Numbered from the stretch's first letter, positions 46,376-55,411 are shown. The stretch: DNA of 64,000 bases from Streptomyces diastatochromogenes (GCF_002242805.1 NZ_MCGQ01000007.1:124001-188000); one strand, 5' to 3'. Numbers and translations: made by a program. The notes: generated from the letters alone by a model not told the origin.

Positions 46376-47749
46376 TCACTCTTGGTGGGCGAGGCCCTCG
46401 GTGTTTTCCTGGGCGCCCCTGGGGGCTGCGCCCCCAGACCCCCCTTCGGCCTGAACGGCCTCGTCCTCAAGCTCCTCCAGAGGGGGCACCCCCGGACGGG
46501 CTGGTTGTTGCTGGACTTCCTGCGAATACTGGCGCAAGTACCCGACCACCGTGTTCGTCACCGCCACCAGCGGTACGGCCACCACCGCGCCGCCGATGCC
46601 CGCCACCATGGCGCCGGCCGCCACCGTGAGGACCACGGCGAGCGGGTGGACGCGGACCGCGCGGCCCAGGATGAACGGCTGCAGGACGTGGCCCTCGATC
46701 TGCTGGACGGCGAGGACCACGACGAGGGTCATGACGGCCGTGAAGACGCCCTGGGTCACCAGCGCCACGATCACCGCGAGCGCGCCGGAGGCGACCGCGC
46801 CCACGAGCGGGATGAAGGAGAACAGGAAGATGAAGACGGCCAGCGGAACGGCCATCGGCACGTCGAGGAAGTAGATGCCCATGCCGATGAAGATGGCGTC
46901 GATGAGGGCGACCAGGACCGTGCCGCGGACGTAGGCCGTCAGGGTGCGCCAGGCGCGCGGGCCGGCGCCGGCCACGCCCGGGCGGGCGGCTGCGGGCACC
47001 AGCTTGAGGGACCACTGCCAGATGCGCTCGCCGTCGTAGAGCAGGAACAGCGTCGAGAAGAACACCAGCAGGATGCCGGTCAGGGCCTCGACGATGACCT
47101 GGACGCCCTCCAGGCCGGCCGACGTTATCTGGTCGGCGTTGGCGCCGATCGCCTCACGGAGGTTCTTGGCGATCTGGTTGATCTGCTTGTCGGTGACGTG
47201 GAAGGGGCTCTTCAGCAGCCAGTTGCGCAGGTCGTCGATGCCGCTCTGGATCTGGTTGGAGAGCGTGTCGATGTTCTCCATGACCTGCCAGGTCACGAAC
47301 CAGCCCATCAGGCCCATGACGACGAAGCCGAGGATGGCGGTCATCGCGGTGGCCAGGCCGCGCGGCACCCCGCGGCGCCTGAGCCGGGCGACCGTCGGCT
47401 GGAGCAGCGCGGTGATCAGCAGGGCGATGACGAAGGCGAAGACCACCAGCTGTACGGCGCTGATGACCCGCATGAGGACCCAGACGGTGCCGGCGAGGAC
47501 CAGCAGCCGCCAGCCGGCCTCGGCCGCGACGCGCACACCCCAGGGCACGGCCTCGGCGGGGTCGGGGCGGGGACCGGCCGGAACGGCCGGCCGGGGGGCG
47601 GGCACCACCACCGGGTCGGCGGTGTGCTCGGCGAGGGCGGGTTCGGGTGCGGTGTCCTTCTCCACCTCGGCGCGGCGCTCGTCCAGCCGCTCGCTCATCT
47701 CGGTCAGTCCGGCACCGAGCCGGCCGAGCCACCCTGGCACTCGCGACAT
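46376..47749 (-). CDS. AI-2E family transporter (membrane permease)
   Basis: A 457-aa protein of the AI-2E/PerM family with a disordered N terminus (about 75 residues) and eight hydrophobic segments between about 85 and 405, including the VFFSTLFLLYDGERIW and FSFIPLVGAVASG motifs. Members export small signals or act in sodium/proton exchange; the substrate is unknown. The ATG at 47749 has GAGGACGG upstream. The final 45 residues, rich in Glu/Gly/Pro, are encoded by a dispersed repeat, so the original C terminus has been replaced or extended. Confidence 0.85.
   Translation of the reverse strand: MSRVPGWLGRLGAGLTEMSERLDERRAEVEKDTAPEPALAEHTADPVVVPAPRPAVPAGPRPDPAEAVPWGVRVAAEAGWRLLVLAGTVWVLMRVISAVQLVVFAFVIALLITALLQPTVARLRRRGVPRGLATAMTAILGFVVMGLMGWFVTWQVMENIDTLSNQIQSGIDDLRNWLLKSPFHVTDKQINQIAKNLREAIGANADQITSAGLEGVQVIVEALTGILLVFFSTLFLLYDGERIWQWSLKLVPAAARPGVAGAGPRAWRTLTAYVRGTVLVALIDAIFIGMGIYFLDVPMAVPLAVFIFLFSFIPLVGAVASGALAVIVALVTQGVFTAVMTLVVVLAVQQIEGHVLQPFILGRAVRVHPLAVVLTVAAGAMVAGIGGAVVAVPLVAVTNTVVGYLRQYSQEVQQQPARPGVPPLEELEDEAVQAEGGSGGAAPRGAQENTEGLAHQE
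46410..46502. repeat. Dispersed Streptomyces repeat inside the AI-2E gene 3' end
   Basis: The stretch GGGGGCTGCGCCCCCAGACC, then CGGCCTGAACGGCCTCGTCC, then GGGGGCACCCCCGGACGGGC corresponds to a hairpin-forming element seen between many Streptomyces genes. Here it is read through as the last codons of the AI-2E transporter. Confidence 0.65.
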
Positions 47750-47831
47750 GATCCGTCCTCTTCCCCCGCGTCCCCGGGTGTCCGCCACCACTCCCCCCTG
47801 GAGTCGTTCGGGTACGACCGTACAGGGCGAA

Positions 47832-47860
47832 AGCCCCTCCCCTAAGGACGGGGAGGGGCT
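47832..47860 (-). terminator. Terminator after the lytic transglycosylase gene
   Basis: A perfect 11-bp stem (47832-47842 and 47850-47860) with a 7-nt loop, about 30 nt past the stop of the transglycosylase gene and before the AI-2E gene. Confidence 0.75.
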
Positions 47861-47888
47861 GCGCGAGGTTGAGTGAAAGCCGGGCGGC

Positions 47889-48587
47889 CTAATACCAGTG
47901 GTTGGCCTGCCAGAACGACCACGCCTCACAGGGGCTGCCGTAGCGGCTGTTCATGTAGTTGAGGCCCCACTTGATCTGGGTGGCCGGGTTGGTCTGCCAG
48001 TCGGCGCCGGCGGACGACATCTTGGAGCCGGGCAGGGCCTGGAAGAGGCCGTAGGCACCGGAGGAGGCGTTGACGGCGTGGTAGTTCCAGCTGGACTCGT
48101 GGTCCACGATGTTGCTGAAGCACTGGAACTGGCCGCTCGCCACCATCTGACGCGCCATCGCCTGGATCTGCGCGACGGAGTAGCTGCTCTGCGTCGGGAA
48201 GCTGGAGGAGTCGCGGACGTCGTCGCGGCTGGCCGCGGCCTTCGCCTCGGCGCGCTCCTTGGCTTCCTTGGCGGCCTGCTCGGCGGCGGCCTTCTTGGCG
48301 ACCGCGGTGTCGGCGGCGGCCTTGCGGGCGGCTGCCTCGGCGTCCTTCTTGGCGCTCGCGTCCGCGGCGATGGCCTGAGCGTCGGCCTGCTGCGTCAGGG
48401 ACGCGGTCTGCACCTGGGCCTGCTGACCCGCGGGTATGTCCGCGAGAAGCGTGGTGTCGGCAGCCGTCGCCTCAGCGTCGTTGTTGTTCTGCGCGACGCT
48501 GCCCGAGGCAACTCCGACGACGCTTCCGACGGCGGTGACCGCGGTGGCCGAGGCCACTGCGAATCCCCGGACCGAAATCCGGCTCAC
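47889..48587 (-). CDS. Secreted SLT-type lytic transglycosylase
   Basis: A 232-aa exported protein. The signal peptide (about 1-33) is followed by a low-complexity Ala/Lys/Glu helical spacer (about 70-125) and a C-terminal lysozyme-like SLT domain (about 140-232) with catalytic Glu in IVDHESSWNYHAVN and the GAYGLFQALPGSKM motif. It cleaves peptidoglycan glycan strands outside the cell, as Rpf-like enzymes do in growth and germination. GTG at 48587 is chosen because AAGGA lies 7 nt upstream; an ATG at 48605 has no site. Confidence 0.88.
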   Translation of the reverse strand: MSRISVRGFAVASATAVTAVGSVVGVASGSVAQNNNDAEATAADTTLLADIPAGQQAQVQTASLTQQADAQAIAADASAKKDAEAAARKAAADTAVAKKAAAEQAAKEAKERAEAKAAASRDDVRDSSSFPTQSSYSVAQIQAMARQMVASGQFQCFSNIVDHESSWNYHAVNASSGAYGLFQALPGSKMSSAGADWQTNPATQIKWGLNYMNSRYGSPCEAWSFWQANHWY

Positions 48588-48983
48588 ACGGTTTCCTTCC
48601 AGCATCGCCCGCTTCGGTGACCCTGGCGGACGCAATCGTGCCCCCTGACACTGGCCTCCCAACTGCGGGGTCACGGGAGGCGCGGGCCCGGTGGGCAACT
48701 CCCGCGAGGGGAGCGCCGCGTGATGCTCGGGCGGCATACGACGACTCTATGGAGTTGAAGGTGGTGCTTCTGTGGTGCCGTACCGCTGGGGGTACAGGTG
48801 TGTCGTATGCGGGGCCTGACAGGAGTGAGACTCTGCCGTAACCCGACTGCGCGTGGCAATTCTGAGTTGCGTGTGAAAGCTCACATCCCGTTTGCCCCCG
48901 GGTATTTCAGGAAACCGCCACACGCGAAGGCGCCGCCCGGCTAGGCTCTGGGGCCTTTGCCGGACGGCGCCAACTGGGCTTGC
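48588..48983 (-). other. Leader and promoter region of the lytic transglycosylase gene
   Basis: About 396 bp between phoH and the transglycosylase gene. The distal part holds the phoH terminator (48929-48971); the remainder has AT-richer stretches near 48860-48910 that could be promoter. Some streptomycete cell-wall hydrolase genes have c-di-AMP (ydaO) riboswitches, but I do not recognise its conserved core here. Confidence 0.45.
48929..48971 (-). terminator. Terminator after phoH
   Basis: A 13-bp stem (48929-48941 and 48959-48971), fully paired with one G-U wobble in the minus-strand RNA only. It begins 13 nt after the phoH stop. Confidence 0.65.
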
Positions 48984-50309
48984 TCAGATATGCCCTTCTT
49001 CGAGCATTTCGGTCACAAGGGCCGCGATCTGGGACCTCTCGGACCGGGTCAGCGTGACATGCGCGAAGAGCGGATGTCCCTTCAGCTTCTCCACGACGGC
49101 GACCACACCGTCGTAGCGACCGACGCGCAGATTGTCCCGCTGTGCCACGTCATGGGTCAGAACGACCCGCGAGTTCGCGCCGATTCGGGACAGAACGGTC
49201 AGCAGGACGTTCCGTTCCAGCGACTGCGCCTCGTCGACGATCACGAACGCGTCGTGCAGCGACCGGCCCCGGATGTGCGTGAGGGGCAGGACCTCCAGCA
49301 TCCCGCGCGCGGTGACCTCCTCGATGACCTCACGGCTGGTGACCGCGGAGAGCGTGTCGAAGACGGCCTGAGCCCAGGGGCTCATCTTCTCCGCCTCGCT
49401 GCCCGGCAGATAGCCCAGCTCCTGCCCGCCCACCGCGTACAGCGGCCGGAAGACCATCACCTTCTGGTGCTGGCGGCGCTCCAGGACCGCCTCCAGGCCG
49501 GCGCACAGCGCGAGCGCCGACTTGCCGGTGCCGGCCCGGCCGCCCATCGAGACGATGCCGACGTCCGGGTCGAGCAGCAGATCGAGCGCGATGCGCTGCT
49601 CGGCGCTGCGGCCCTTGATGCCGAACGCCTCCCGGTCGCCGCGCACCAGGCGGACGTTGCCCTCGGCGGAGATCCGGCCGAGCGCCTTGCCGCGCTCGGA
49701 CTGGATGGTCAGGCCAGTGTGCACGGGGAGGCCGGAGACCTCCGGGACGTACACATGCCCTTCCTCGAAGAGGAGGTCCACCTGCTCGCCGGAGAGTGTC
49801 AGTTCGGACATTCCGGTCCAGCCGGAGTTCTCCGTGATGGCGAGTTCGGCGCGGTACTCCTCGGCCAGCAGGCCGACGGAGGACGCCTTGATCCTGAGCG
49901 GCAGGTCCTTCGACACGACGGTGACGTCGAACCCCTCGGCCTGCAGATTGCGGGCCACCGCCAGGATGCGGGAGTCGTTGTCCCCCAGGCGGTAGCCGGT
50001 CGGCAGAACGCTGGGGTCCGAGTGGTTGAGCTCGACACGCACGGTGCCGCCGAGTTCCCCGATCGGGATGGGGGCATCGAGGCGACCGTGCTTCACCCGG
50101 TAGTCGTCCAGCAGGCGCAGGGCCTGCCGGGCGAAGTACCCGAGTTCGGGATGGTGCCGCTTGGCCTCCAGTTCCGTGACCACGACGATGGGGAGCACGA
50201 CCTCGTGCTCGTCGAAGCGGGTCAGGGCGTTCGGGTCGGCCAGCAGGACGCTGGTGTCGAGAACATACGTGCGCCGGTCGGGCTTGTGGCGCTTTGTGCT
50301 GGTCACCAC
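48984..50309 (-). CDS. PIN-PhoH fusion protein (PhoH2 type)
   Basis: A 441-aa protein combining an N-terminal PIN ribonuclease domain (about 10-140; [11 protein letters not shown] with metal Asp, [16 protein letters not shown]) and a C-terminal PhoH-type ATPase (about 235-435; Walker [15 protein letters not shown], Walker [11 protein letters not shown]). PhoH2 proteins act as RNA helicase-nucleases in other actinobacteria. The start codons GTG-GTG at 50309/50306 follow GAGGGGG. A long upstream region contains two stable hairpins. Confidence 0.88.
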   Translation of the reverse strand: MVTSTKRHKPDRRTYVLDTSVLLADPNALTRFDEHEVVLPIVVVTELEAKRHHPELGYFARQALRLLDDYRVKHGRLDAPIPIGELGGTVRVELNHSDPSVLPTGYRLGDNDSRILAVARNLQAEGFDVTVVSKDLPLRIKASSVGLLAEEYRAELAITENSGWTGMSELTLSGEQVDLLFEEGHVYVPEVSGLPVHTGLTIQSERGKALGRISAEGNVRLVRGDREAFGIKGRSAEQRIALDLLLDPDVGIVSMGGRAGTGKSALALCAGLEAVLERRQHQKVMVFRPLYAVGGQELGYLPGSEAEKMSPWAQAVFDTLSAVTSREVIEEVTARGMLEVLPLTHIRGRSLHDAFVIVDEAQSLERNVLLTVLSRIGANSRVVLTHDVAQRDNLRVGRYDGVVAVVEKLKGHPLFAHVTLTRSERSQIAALVTEMLEEGHI

Positions 50310-50682
50310 GGAAGGACGTACCCCCTCGGATGAGGTCGGGGAGCGACGAAGTGGAAGCCGGGCCGGGAGGGAGGGAACATTGCGACCGGTCCCTGGCCCC
50401 CGCGAACGGCGGGCCGGACACCGGACCTCCGCGGCTGCTTCCGTGCAGTGACGGCACGGTCGGGCTGGTGCAAAGGGCCTCCCGGGCGGACGGCCCCGTG
50501 CCGCCCGCTGAGATCCGACGCCCGTGGTTCGGGCGTCGACCTGCTTGGCTTATGCCCTCGAACATGCACCGCCATGCAAAAGCGGCCAACAGCGCCCTGG
50601 TGAACTCCTTGTTACTTGCGCCCCAACCGGGGTGAACCGAACGCCCCGCCGCAATGGTCACGGACGGGGCGTTCGAGGCGGC
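50310..50682. other. phoH leader region and uppS 3' region
   Basis: About 373 bp. On the minus strand, upstream of phoH, there is a perfect 9-bp hairpin (arms 50516-50524 and 50530-50538) and a second, 8-bp hairpin close by, which together suggest a structured 5' leader. The other end holds the uppS terminator. No gene is apparent. Confidence 0.5.
50639..50674 (-). terminator. Hairpin between uppS and phoH
   Basis: A 10-bp perfect stem (50639-50648 and 50665-50674) with a 16-nt loop, 9 nt after the uppS stop on the minus strand. Confidence 0.6.
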
Positions 50683-51456
50683 TCAGCCGCCGTAACGGCG
50701 GTGGCGTGCGGCGTAGTCGCGCAGCGCACGCAGGAAGTCGACCTTCCGGAAGGCCGGCCAGAAGACTTCACAGAAGTAGTACTCGGAATGGGCGGTCTGC
50801 CACAGCATGAATCCGGACAGCCGCTGCTCGCCGCTGGTGCGGATCACCAGGTCCGGGTCGGGCTGGGCGCCGGTGTAGAGGTGACGGCCGATCATGTCGA
50901 TGTCGACGGACTCGGCGAGGTCCTCCATCGACACGCCCTTGTCCCGGGCGTCGAGGAGCATGGAGCGCACCGCGTCGGCGATCTCCTGGCGGCCGCCGTA
51001 GCCGATGGCCACGTTGACCACTATCCCGTCGACGTGGGCGGTGGTCTCCTCGGCCTCCTTGAGGGTGCGCTGCATCCCGGACGGCAGCAGATCGAGGGTG
51101 CCGACATGGTGCACCCGCCAGCGGCCGTCGGCGGCGAGGGTGCGGACCACGTCCTCGATGATGCCGAGCAGGGGGCCCAGCTCATCCTGCGGGCGGTCGA
51201 AGTTGTCCGTGGACAGCAGCCAGAGAGTGACGACCTCGACATCGGTCTCGGTGCACCAGCCGAGGAACTCCTCGATCTTCTCGGCACCGACCCGGTGGCC
51301 GTGGACCGTGGTGGAGCCGGCCGCCTTCGCCCAGCGGCGGTTGCCGTCCATGATGACGCCGATGTGCTTGGGCACCTGGGTGTGGTCCAGGTGGCCTTCC
51401 ACCCGGCGTGCGTAGAGCCTGACGAGCAGGCTGCGCAGCGTGTCGCGCACGTTCAC
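50683..51456 (-). CDS. uppS: Polyprenyl diphosphate synthase (isoprenyl transferase)
   Basis: A 257-aa cis-prenyltransferase that makes undecaprenyl or similar diphosphates for cell-wall lipid carriers. Motifs: HIGVIMDGNRRWAK (catalytic Asp about 34), STDNFDRP, RTSGEQRLSGFMLWQ and EVFWPAF. GTG at 51456 is chosen for its GGAGGG site 4-5 nt upstream; the frame extends further upstream but through a terminator-like hairpin, which cannot be coding. Its leader contains the C-rich RNA candidate. Confidence 0.93.
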   Translation of the reverse strand: MNVRDTLRSLLVRLYARRVEGHLDHTQVPKHIGVIMDGNRRWAKAAGSTTVHGHRVGAEKIEEFLGWCTETDVEVVTLWLLSTDNFDRPQDELGPLLGIIEDVVRTLAADGRWRVHHVGTLDLLPSGMQRTLKEAEETTAHVDGIVVNVAIGYGGRQEIADAVRSMLLDARDKGVSMEDLAESVDIDMIGRHLYTGAQPDPDLVIRTSGEQRLSGFMLWQTAHSEYYFCEVFWPAFRKVDFLRALRDYAARHRRYGG

Positions 51457-52068
51457 GGGACCCTCCGGGGGTTGGGCGGGGTTTGAGGGTACCCCTGGGT
51501 TCGGCTTCGCCCCTTGAGTGGGGACGCTCGCCCCCTGCTTCCACGTTCCCCAAGAAAAAACGGGCCGGTCCGTGGGGGGGAGACGGACCGGCCCGAGGGG
51601 GGGTTTCCACCATAACCCTTCGTAAGGGATGGTGTGTGCATCGGCGCGATACAACTACTCTCCGAAATCATCCGGCGACGCCCCGGTGCGCGCGGAACGA
51701 TGGATTCAGGGGCATTTCATGGCCGATTCACAGCGGAATCCCAGGGGATCGGGCCGCATATGGAGTGATCAAGAGGGTTTGGGCCGTCTTGGTGATGGTT
51801 CGGCGAGTTGTCCGGGGTCCCTCCGACGGGCTACCCGGCCAGCGAACGGTGACTTGACGGTTCCGGTACGCGTTCCGCCTGGTATCGCAGCACCGCGCAG
51901 CCCCCTCCGCTGCGCGGTGCCGCCCGCACAGCTTTGCTGGCGCGAATTACCTTGGTCTGAACTTACGTGACGGGTGGGACGGATGTGAACCGCGGGCGAT
52001 AACGATGTGGAAACCGTGAGGAAACTCAGGATGAACCAGGCGGCGAAATACCCTCTTTGCCCCGTTCA
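51457..52068. other. Intergenic region upstream of uppS
   Basis: About 612 bp with mixed GC content between uppS and the methyltransferase gene. It holds the C-rich RNA candidate (about 51555-51640) and an AT-richer promoter-like area (51940-52060). Open frames here have AT-rich third positions, unlike real genes in this genome. Confidence 0.5.
51555..51640 (-). ncRNA. Candidate C-rich small RNA (6C-like) ending in a perfect terminator
   Basis: On the minus strand: a stem CACCAT...ATGGTG with inner CCCTT/AAGGG (51608-51634), a linker with seven consecutive C (51603-51597), then a perfect 13-bp stem (51583-51595 with 51561-51573) whose 9-nt loop contains another seven C, then TTTTTT. Two structured parts with C-runs plus an intrinsic terminator resemble the actinobacterial 6C/B11 RNA class, although the first C-run is in a linker rather than a loop. 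It could instead be an attenuator in the uppS leader. The 5' end is not determined. Confidence 0.5.
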
Positions 52069-52863
52069 TCAGGGGGTCGACTTCCGGACGTCGAAGAGAT
52101 GGCGTGAGCTGTGCGCAACGAAAGGCCCCTCCTTCTCGATCCGCTCGTGCAGGGAGCGCAGTTGGGGCTCGTACGCCTCGACGGTGAAGCCGGGGACCAT
52201 CCAGACGACCTTGCGCAGGAAGTGCACGACGGCCGCGATGTCGTGGAACTCCATCCGCAGCCGCTCCGCCCGCAGGTCCACCACCTCCAGGCCCGCCGCC
52301 TCCGCGTCCTTCCGCTCCCGCTCGGGGTCACGGCCGCCGCGCACGGCGTCCGGCTGACGCCCGAGGAAGTACTCCACCAGCTCGAACACGCTGCTGGGCC
52401 CCACGTGCTGGGCGAAGTACGTACCGCCGGGCCGCAGCACCCGGGCGATCTCCGCCCAGTCCGGGCGCACCGGGTGACGGCTGAGCACCAGGTCGAAGGC
52501 CTCGTCGGCGAACGGCAGCGGCGCGTCGTCCGGTGCGGCGACGACCACCACACCGCGCGGCCGCAGCAGGGCGGTGGCCTTGGCGACGTTCGGCGGCCAG
52601 CCCTCCGTGGCCGCGACCAGCACCGGCCGGGCCGCCCCCGCCCGGCCCAGGGCGAAGTCGAGCACCTCGCCGCCCCCGGTCTGGATGTCGAGCGCGGCCT
52701 CGGCCCGGGCCAGCCGCTCCCCCGCCGACGGTGCGTACCCCCAGGACGGCCGCGCCTCGGTGGCCCGCCCCTCGAACCAGGAGAAGTCCCAGCCCTCGGT
52801 GGGCACGGCGGCGCCCTCGGCCACGAGCGCGTCAAAGGATCGTTGCTCTGCCATGAACGCCAT
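52069..52863 (-). CDS. Class I SAM-dependent methyltransferase
   Basis: A 264-aa protein with a Rossmann methyltransferase fold: strand and loop around EVLDFALGRAGAARPVLV (about 72-88; the usual glycine motif is altered), ALLRPRGVVVVAAPDD, the Asp/Pro-loop DLVLSRHPVRPDWAEIARVLRPGGTYF (in part LVLSRHPVRP). The substrate is unknown. It is divergent from the DinB-like gene with only about 43 bp between starts. ATG 52863 or 52854 are both possible; neither has a strong ribosome site. Confidence 0.8.
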   Translation of the reverse strand: MAFMAEQRSFDALVAEGAAVPTEGWDFSWFEGRATEARPSWGYAPSAGERLARAEAALDIQTGGGEVLDFALGRAGAARPVLVAATEGWPPNVAKATALLRPRGVVVVAAPDDAPLPFADEAFDLVLSRHPVRPDWAEIARVLRPGGTYFAQHVGPSSVFELVEYFLGRQPDAVRGGRDPERERKDAEAAGLEVVDLRAERLRMEFHDIAAVVHFLRKVVWMVPGFTVEAYEPQLRSLHERIEKEGPFVAHSSRHLFDVRKSTP

Positions 52864-52906
52864 GGTCGCAGGGCGTTGTCGGTGGGGCCTGCTAATTTCC
52901 GCGGAC

Positions 52907-53428
52907 ATGACGACCTCTGCAGCCGGCTACACCGCCGGAGAGAAGGACATCCTGCACGCGAGCCTGGACCGGCACCGGGACGCCGTGCTCTGGAAGCTGG
53001 ACGGGCTGGACGACGAGCAGCTGCGCCGGCCCATGACGCCGACCGGGACGACGCTGCTCGGCCTGGTCAAGCATCTGGCCTCGGTCGAGTACGGCTGGTT
53101 CGTGGAGACGTTCGGGCGGGAGGGGGAACCTCTGTGGTTCGACCCGTACAAGGACGAGGACATGAGCGTGTCCCCCGACGAGACGACCGAACAGATCGTC
53201 GCCTTCTACGGCCGCGCCCGCGCCGCCGCCGACCGTACGATCACCGAGCTGTCCCTGGACGCCTCGGGCCGCCCCGCCTGGCGCGACCACACGGTCTCGC
53301 TGCGCTGGACCCTCGTCCACATGATCGAGGAGACGGCCCGGCACGCCGGCCACATGGACATCCTGCGCGAGCTGATCGACGGGGCGACGGGCGACCACCG
53401 CCCGGCCACGGCCACCGCCGGGGACTGA
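52907..53428 (+). CDS. DinB/DUF664-family metalloprotein
   Basis: A 173-aa four-helix bundle protein. Metal-binding histidines are visible in LVKHLASVEYGW (about 48) and HMIEETARHAGHMDIL (about 140-150). DinB-like proteins include bacillithiol/mycothiol-dependent thiol transferases and maleylpyruvate isomerases; many have unknown substrates. The gene is preceded by its own short promoter region shared with the divergent methyltransferase. Confidence 0.85.
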   Translation: MTTSAAGYTAGEKDILHASLDRHRDAVLWKLDGLDDEQLRRPMTPTGTTLLGLVKHLASVEYGWFVETFGREGEPLWFDPYKDEDMSVSPDETTEQIVAFYGRARAAADRTITELSLDASGRPAWRDHTVSLRWTLVHMIEETARHAGHMDILRELIDGATGDHRPATATAGD

Positions 53429-53471
53429 CCGGGCGGTCCGGGGCCGTCACCGGCGTTCCCCGGAGGGACGG

Positions 53472-53939
53472 TCAGGGACGGTCGAGGACGAGCAGGATGT
53501 GTTCGTCCTCCCCGTGCAGGACCGTGCCGGCGCGCTCGAAGCCGTGTCTCTCCAGCAGGCGGACGGAGGCGGTGTTGCCGGAGAAGGGGTCGGCGTACAG
53601 GGGCCGTACCTGATCCAGCTCCAGGAAGAGGCCGAGGGCGCGGGTGCCGACACCGCGGGCCCAGTACGGCCGCCCGAGCCAGTAGCCGACGTACCGCTGC
53701 CCGTCCACCGTCCAGGAGACGACGCTCCCGGCCACCTCGCCGTCGACGGTGACCGTCCGCACGAGGCAGTCGGGATCGCCGAGCACCCGCTCCCGCCAGT
53801 GCTTGAGGAAGCGGTCCCGCGGTCGGGGGGTGAACCTCGACCGCCGGACGGCTTCCGGGTCCTGTTCGTAGTCGTGGAGGACATGGAGGTCGTCGTCCGT
53901 GACGTCCCGCAGACTCACATCGCTGTGTTCGCCGGTCAT
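53472..53939 (-). CDS. GNAT-family N-acetyltransferase
   Basis: A 155-aa acetyltransferase of the RimJ/RimL-like group: VSLRDVTDDDLHVLHDYEQD at the start (cited in part), acetyl-CoA binding region YWARGVGTRALGLFLE (about 90-105) and C-terminal NTASVRLLERHGFE. ATG 53939 is preferred to an upstream in-frame start. The target is not predictable from sequence. It lies between unrelated genes. Confidence 0.85.
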   Translation of the reverse strand: MTGEHSDVSLRDVTDDDLHVLHDYEQDPEAVRRSRFTPRPRDRFLKHWRERVLGDPDCLVRTVTVDGEVAGSVVSWTVDGQRYVGYWLGRPYWARGVGTRALGLFLELDQVRPLYADPFSGNTASVRLLERHGFERAGTVLHGEDEHILLVLDRP

Positions 53940-53984
53940 GCGTGGGAGTGTGGCAGCCGCCACTGACAACGCCCCTCCCCCGCT

Positions 53985-54857
53985 CTACGACACCAGGGGC
54001 CGGACCTCCTCCGCCACGAAGCGCACGAAGCCCTCCGGGTCGGGCTCGTCCCCCGTCGGCTGCAGGACGACGGTGTCGGCGCCGGCCTCGGCCATCCGCT
54101 GCACCGCCTTGGCCACGGCGCCCGCGTCCCCGGCGGCACCGAGGTCCGGGACCGACTCCAGCCCCTCGGCGGCGAGTTCGGCGCGTAGCCGGGCGGCGGC
54201 GTCGGCTCCGGTGGCGGCCAGCAGATAGACGACGACCTTGTGCGGCTCGGTACGCCCCGCCTCCCGCCGCCCCTCGTCGATGATCCGCCGCGCCTCCCGT
54301 ACACCGTCCGGCGAAGTGGCCGCGGTGAGCAGGGTGCCGTCGGCCTTGGCACCGGCGAGGCGGAGCGTACGGGGTCCGGTGGCGCCGGCGAGCACGTCGA
54401 CCGGCTGCTCCGGCGGCCAGTCGAGGCCGACGTCGTCCAGCTGCACGTACCGCCCGCTCACGCTGAGCCGCTCTCCGCGCAACAGGGCGCGCAGCGCGTC
54501 CAGTTGCTCGCCGAGCAGGGTGAGCGGCGAGGCGGCCCGCGCGCCGACCTGGCCCATCCAGTCCTGCACCCCGTGCCCCAGGGTCAGAATGGCCCGGCCG
54601 GGGAACATGCGCTCCAGCGAGGCGGCCTCCATGGCGGTGATGGCGACGTTCCGCAGCGCCACGGGCAGCAGCCCGACCCCGATCCGCACCCGCTCGGTCC
54701 AGGCGAGAGCGGCGGCGGCCGTGGAGATGCCGCCCTCCCGGAAACAGTCCTCCCACAGCCAGAGTTCTTCGAGCCCTGTGACGTCCGCGAGCCGGGCCAC
54801 GGCGCGGAGCCGCTCGGGAGGAAGCTGGGGGCGGAACACGGCACCAAGTCCAGTCAT
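53985..54857 (-). CDS. LLM-class flavin-dependent oxidoreductase
   Basis: A 290-aa luciferase-like monooxygenase family protein, probably F420- or FMN-dependent. It shows the TIM-barrel motifs RVRIGVGLLPVALRN (about 56-70), LGHGVQDWMGQVG (about 92-104) and VDVLAGATGPRTLRLAGAKADGTLLT (in part GPRTLRLAGAKADG). The enzyme class includes many reductases with unknown substrates. Confidence 0.86.
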   Translation of the reverse strand: MTGLGAVFRPQLPPERLRAVARLADVTGLEELWLWEDCFREGGISTAAAALAWTERVRIGVGLLPVALRNVAITAMEAASLERMFPGRAILTLGHGVQDWMGQVGARAASPLTLLGEQLDALRALLRGERLSVSGRYVQLDDVGLDWPPEQPVDVLAGATGPRTLRLAGAKADGTLLTAATSPDGVREARRIIDEGRREAGRTEPHKVVVYLLAATGADAAARLRAELAAEGLESVPDLGAAGDAGAVAKAVQRMAEAGADTVVLQPTGDEPDPEGFVRFVAEEVRPLVS

Positions 54858-54975
54858 GGGGCTTTCCTAGCCATCGACCGGGGTCGCGCAAACTCGATCA
54901 CACGCGCGGTGGGTCGCCGGTGGGCGGTGACGGGTACGGTCGCCTCGACTGCGTGAGGGCGGAGGTGGGCCGGGC

Positions 54976-55371
54976 ATGGGGCGGCGCTGGCGGGACGGGC
55001 GAGGAAAGCTGGTCGTACAGCGGGCGGACGGGACGTCGGTCTCGCTCCCCCTGGAGATCGCGGCCTCGTATCGCGCCCGGACGAAGGGGCTGCTGGGGCG
55101 GGACTCGGTCGACGGAGTGATGCTGCTGTCTCCGGCGAGCGGTGTGCACACCTTCCGGATGCGGATGGCGATCGACGTCGCCTATCTCGATCGCCGGCTG
55201 CGGGTCATCGCCGTACACACCATGAAGCCGGGCCGGCTGGGCCTGCCCCGGCTCCGTTCCCGGCATGTGCTGGAGGCGGAGGCGGGGGCGATGGCGGGGT
55301 GGGGGCTGGTGGCGGGGGCTTCGGTCCGCGTCGAGGGCGGTGCCGAGGGCGTTGTCAGTGGGGCGGCCTAG
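54976..55371 (+). CDS. DUF192 protein
   Basis: A 131-aa protein with the DUF192 core: ASYRARTKGLLGRDSVDGVMLL, here noted as RARTKGLLGRDS, then HTFRMRMAIDVAYLD and ARVIAVHTMKPG-like segment VIAVHTMKPGRL. Family members are small beta proteins, often secreted or associated with secretion, of unknown function. The ATG has GGAGGTGG 8-10 nt upstream. No signal peptide is seen here. It is convergent with the OmpA-like gene. Confidence 0.8.
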   Translation: MGRRWRDGRGKLVVQRADGTSVSLPLEIAASYRARTKGLLGRDSVDGVMLLSPASGVHTFRMRMAIDVAYLDRRLRVIAVHTMKPGRLGLPRLRSRHVLEAEAGAMAGWGLVAGASVRVEGGAEGVVSGAA

Positions 55372-55411
55372 CATCTGGGACGTTCACGGTTGCGGTGGGT
55401 GAGTAGGCGGC

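Noticed and set aside
48588..48983. c-di-AMP (ydaO) riboswitch before the lytic transglycosylase gene
   Set aside because: Expected from known cell-wall hydrolase genes, but the conserved core elements could not be found on the minus strand.
51719..51970. Possible 83-aa protein upstream of uppS with a fair ribosome site
   Set aside because: Third codon positions are not G/C-biased as in real genes here, and the sequence has no recognisable features.
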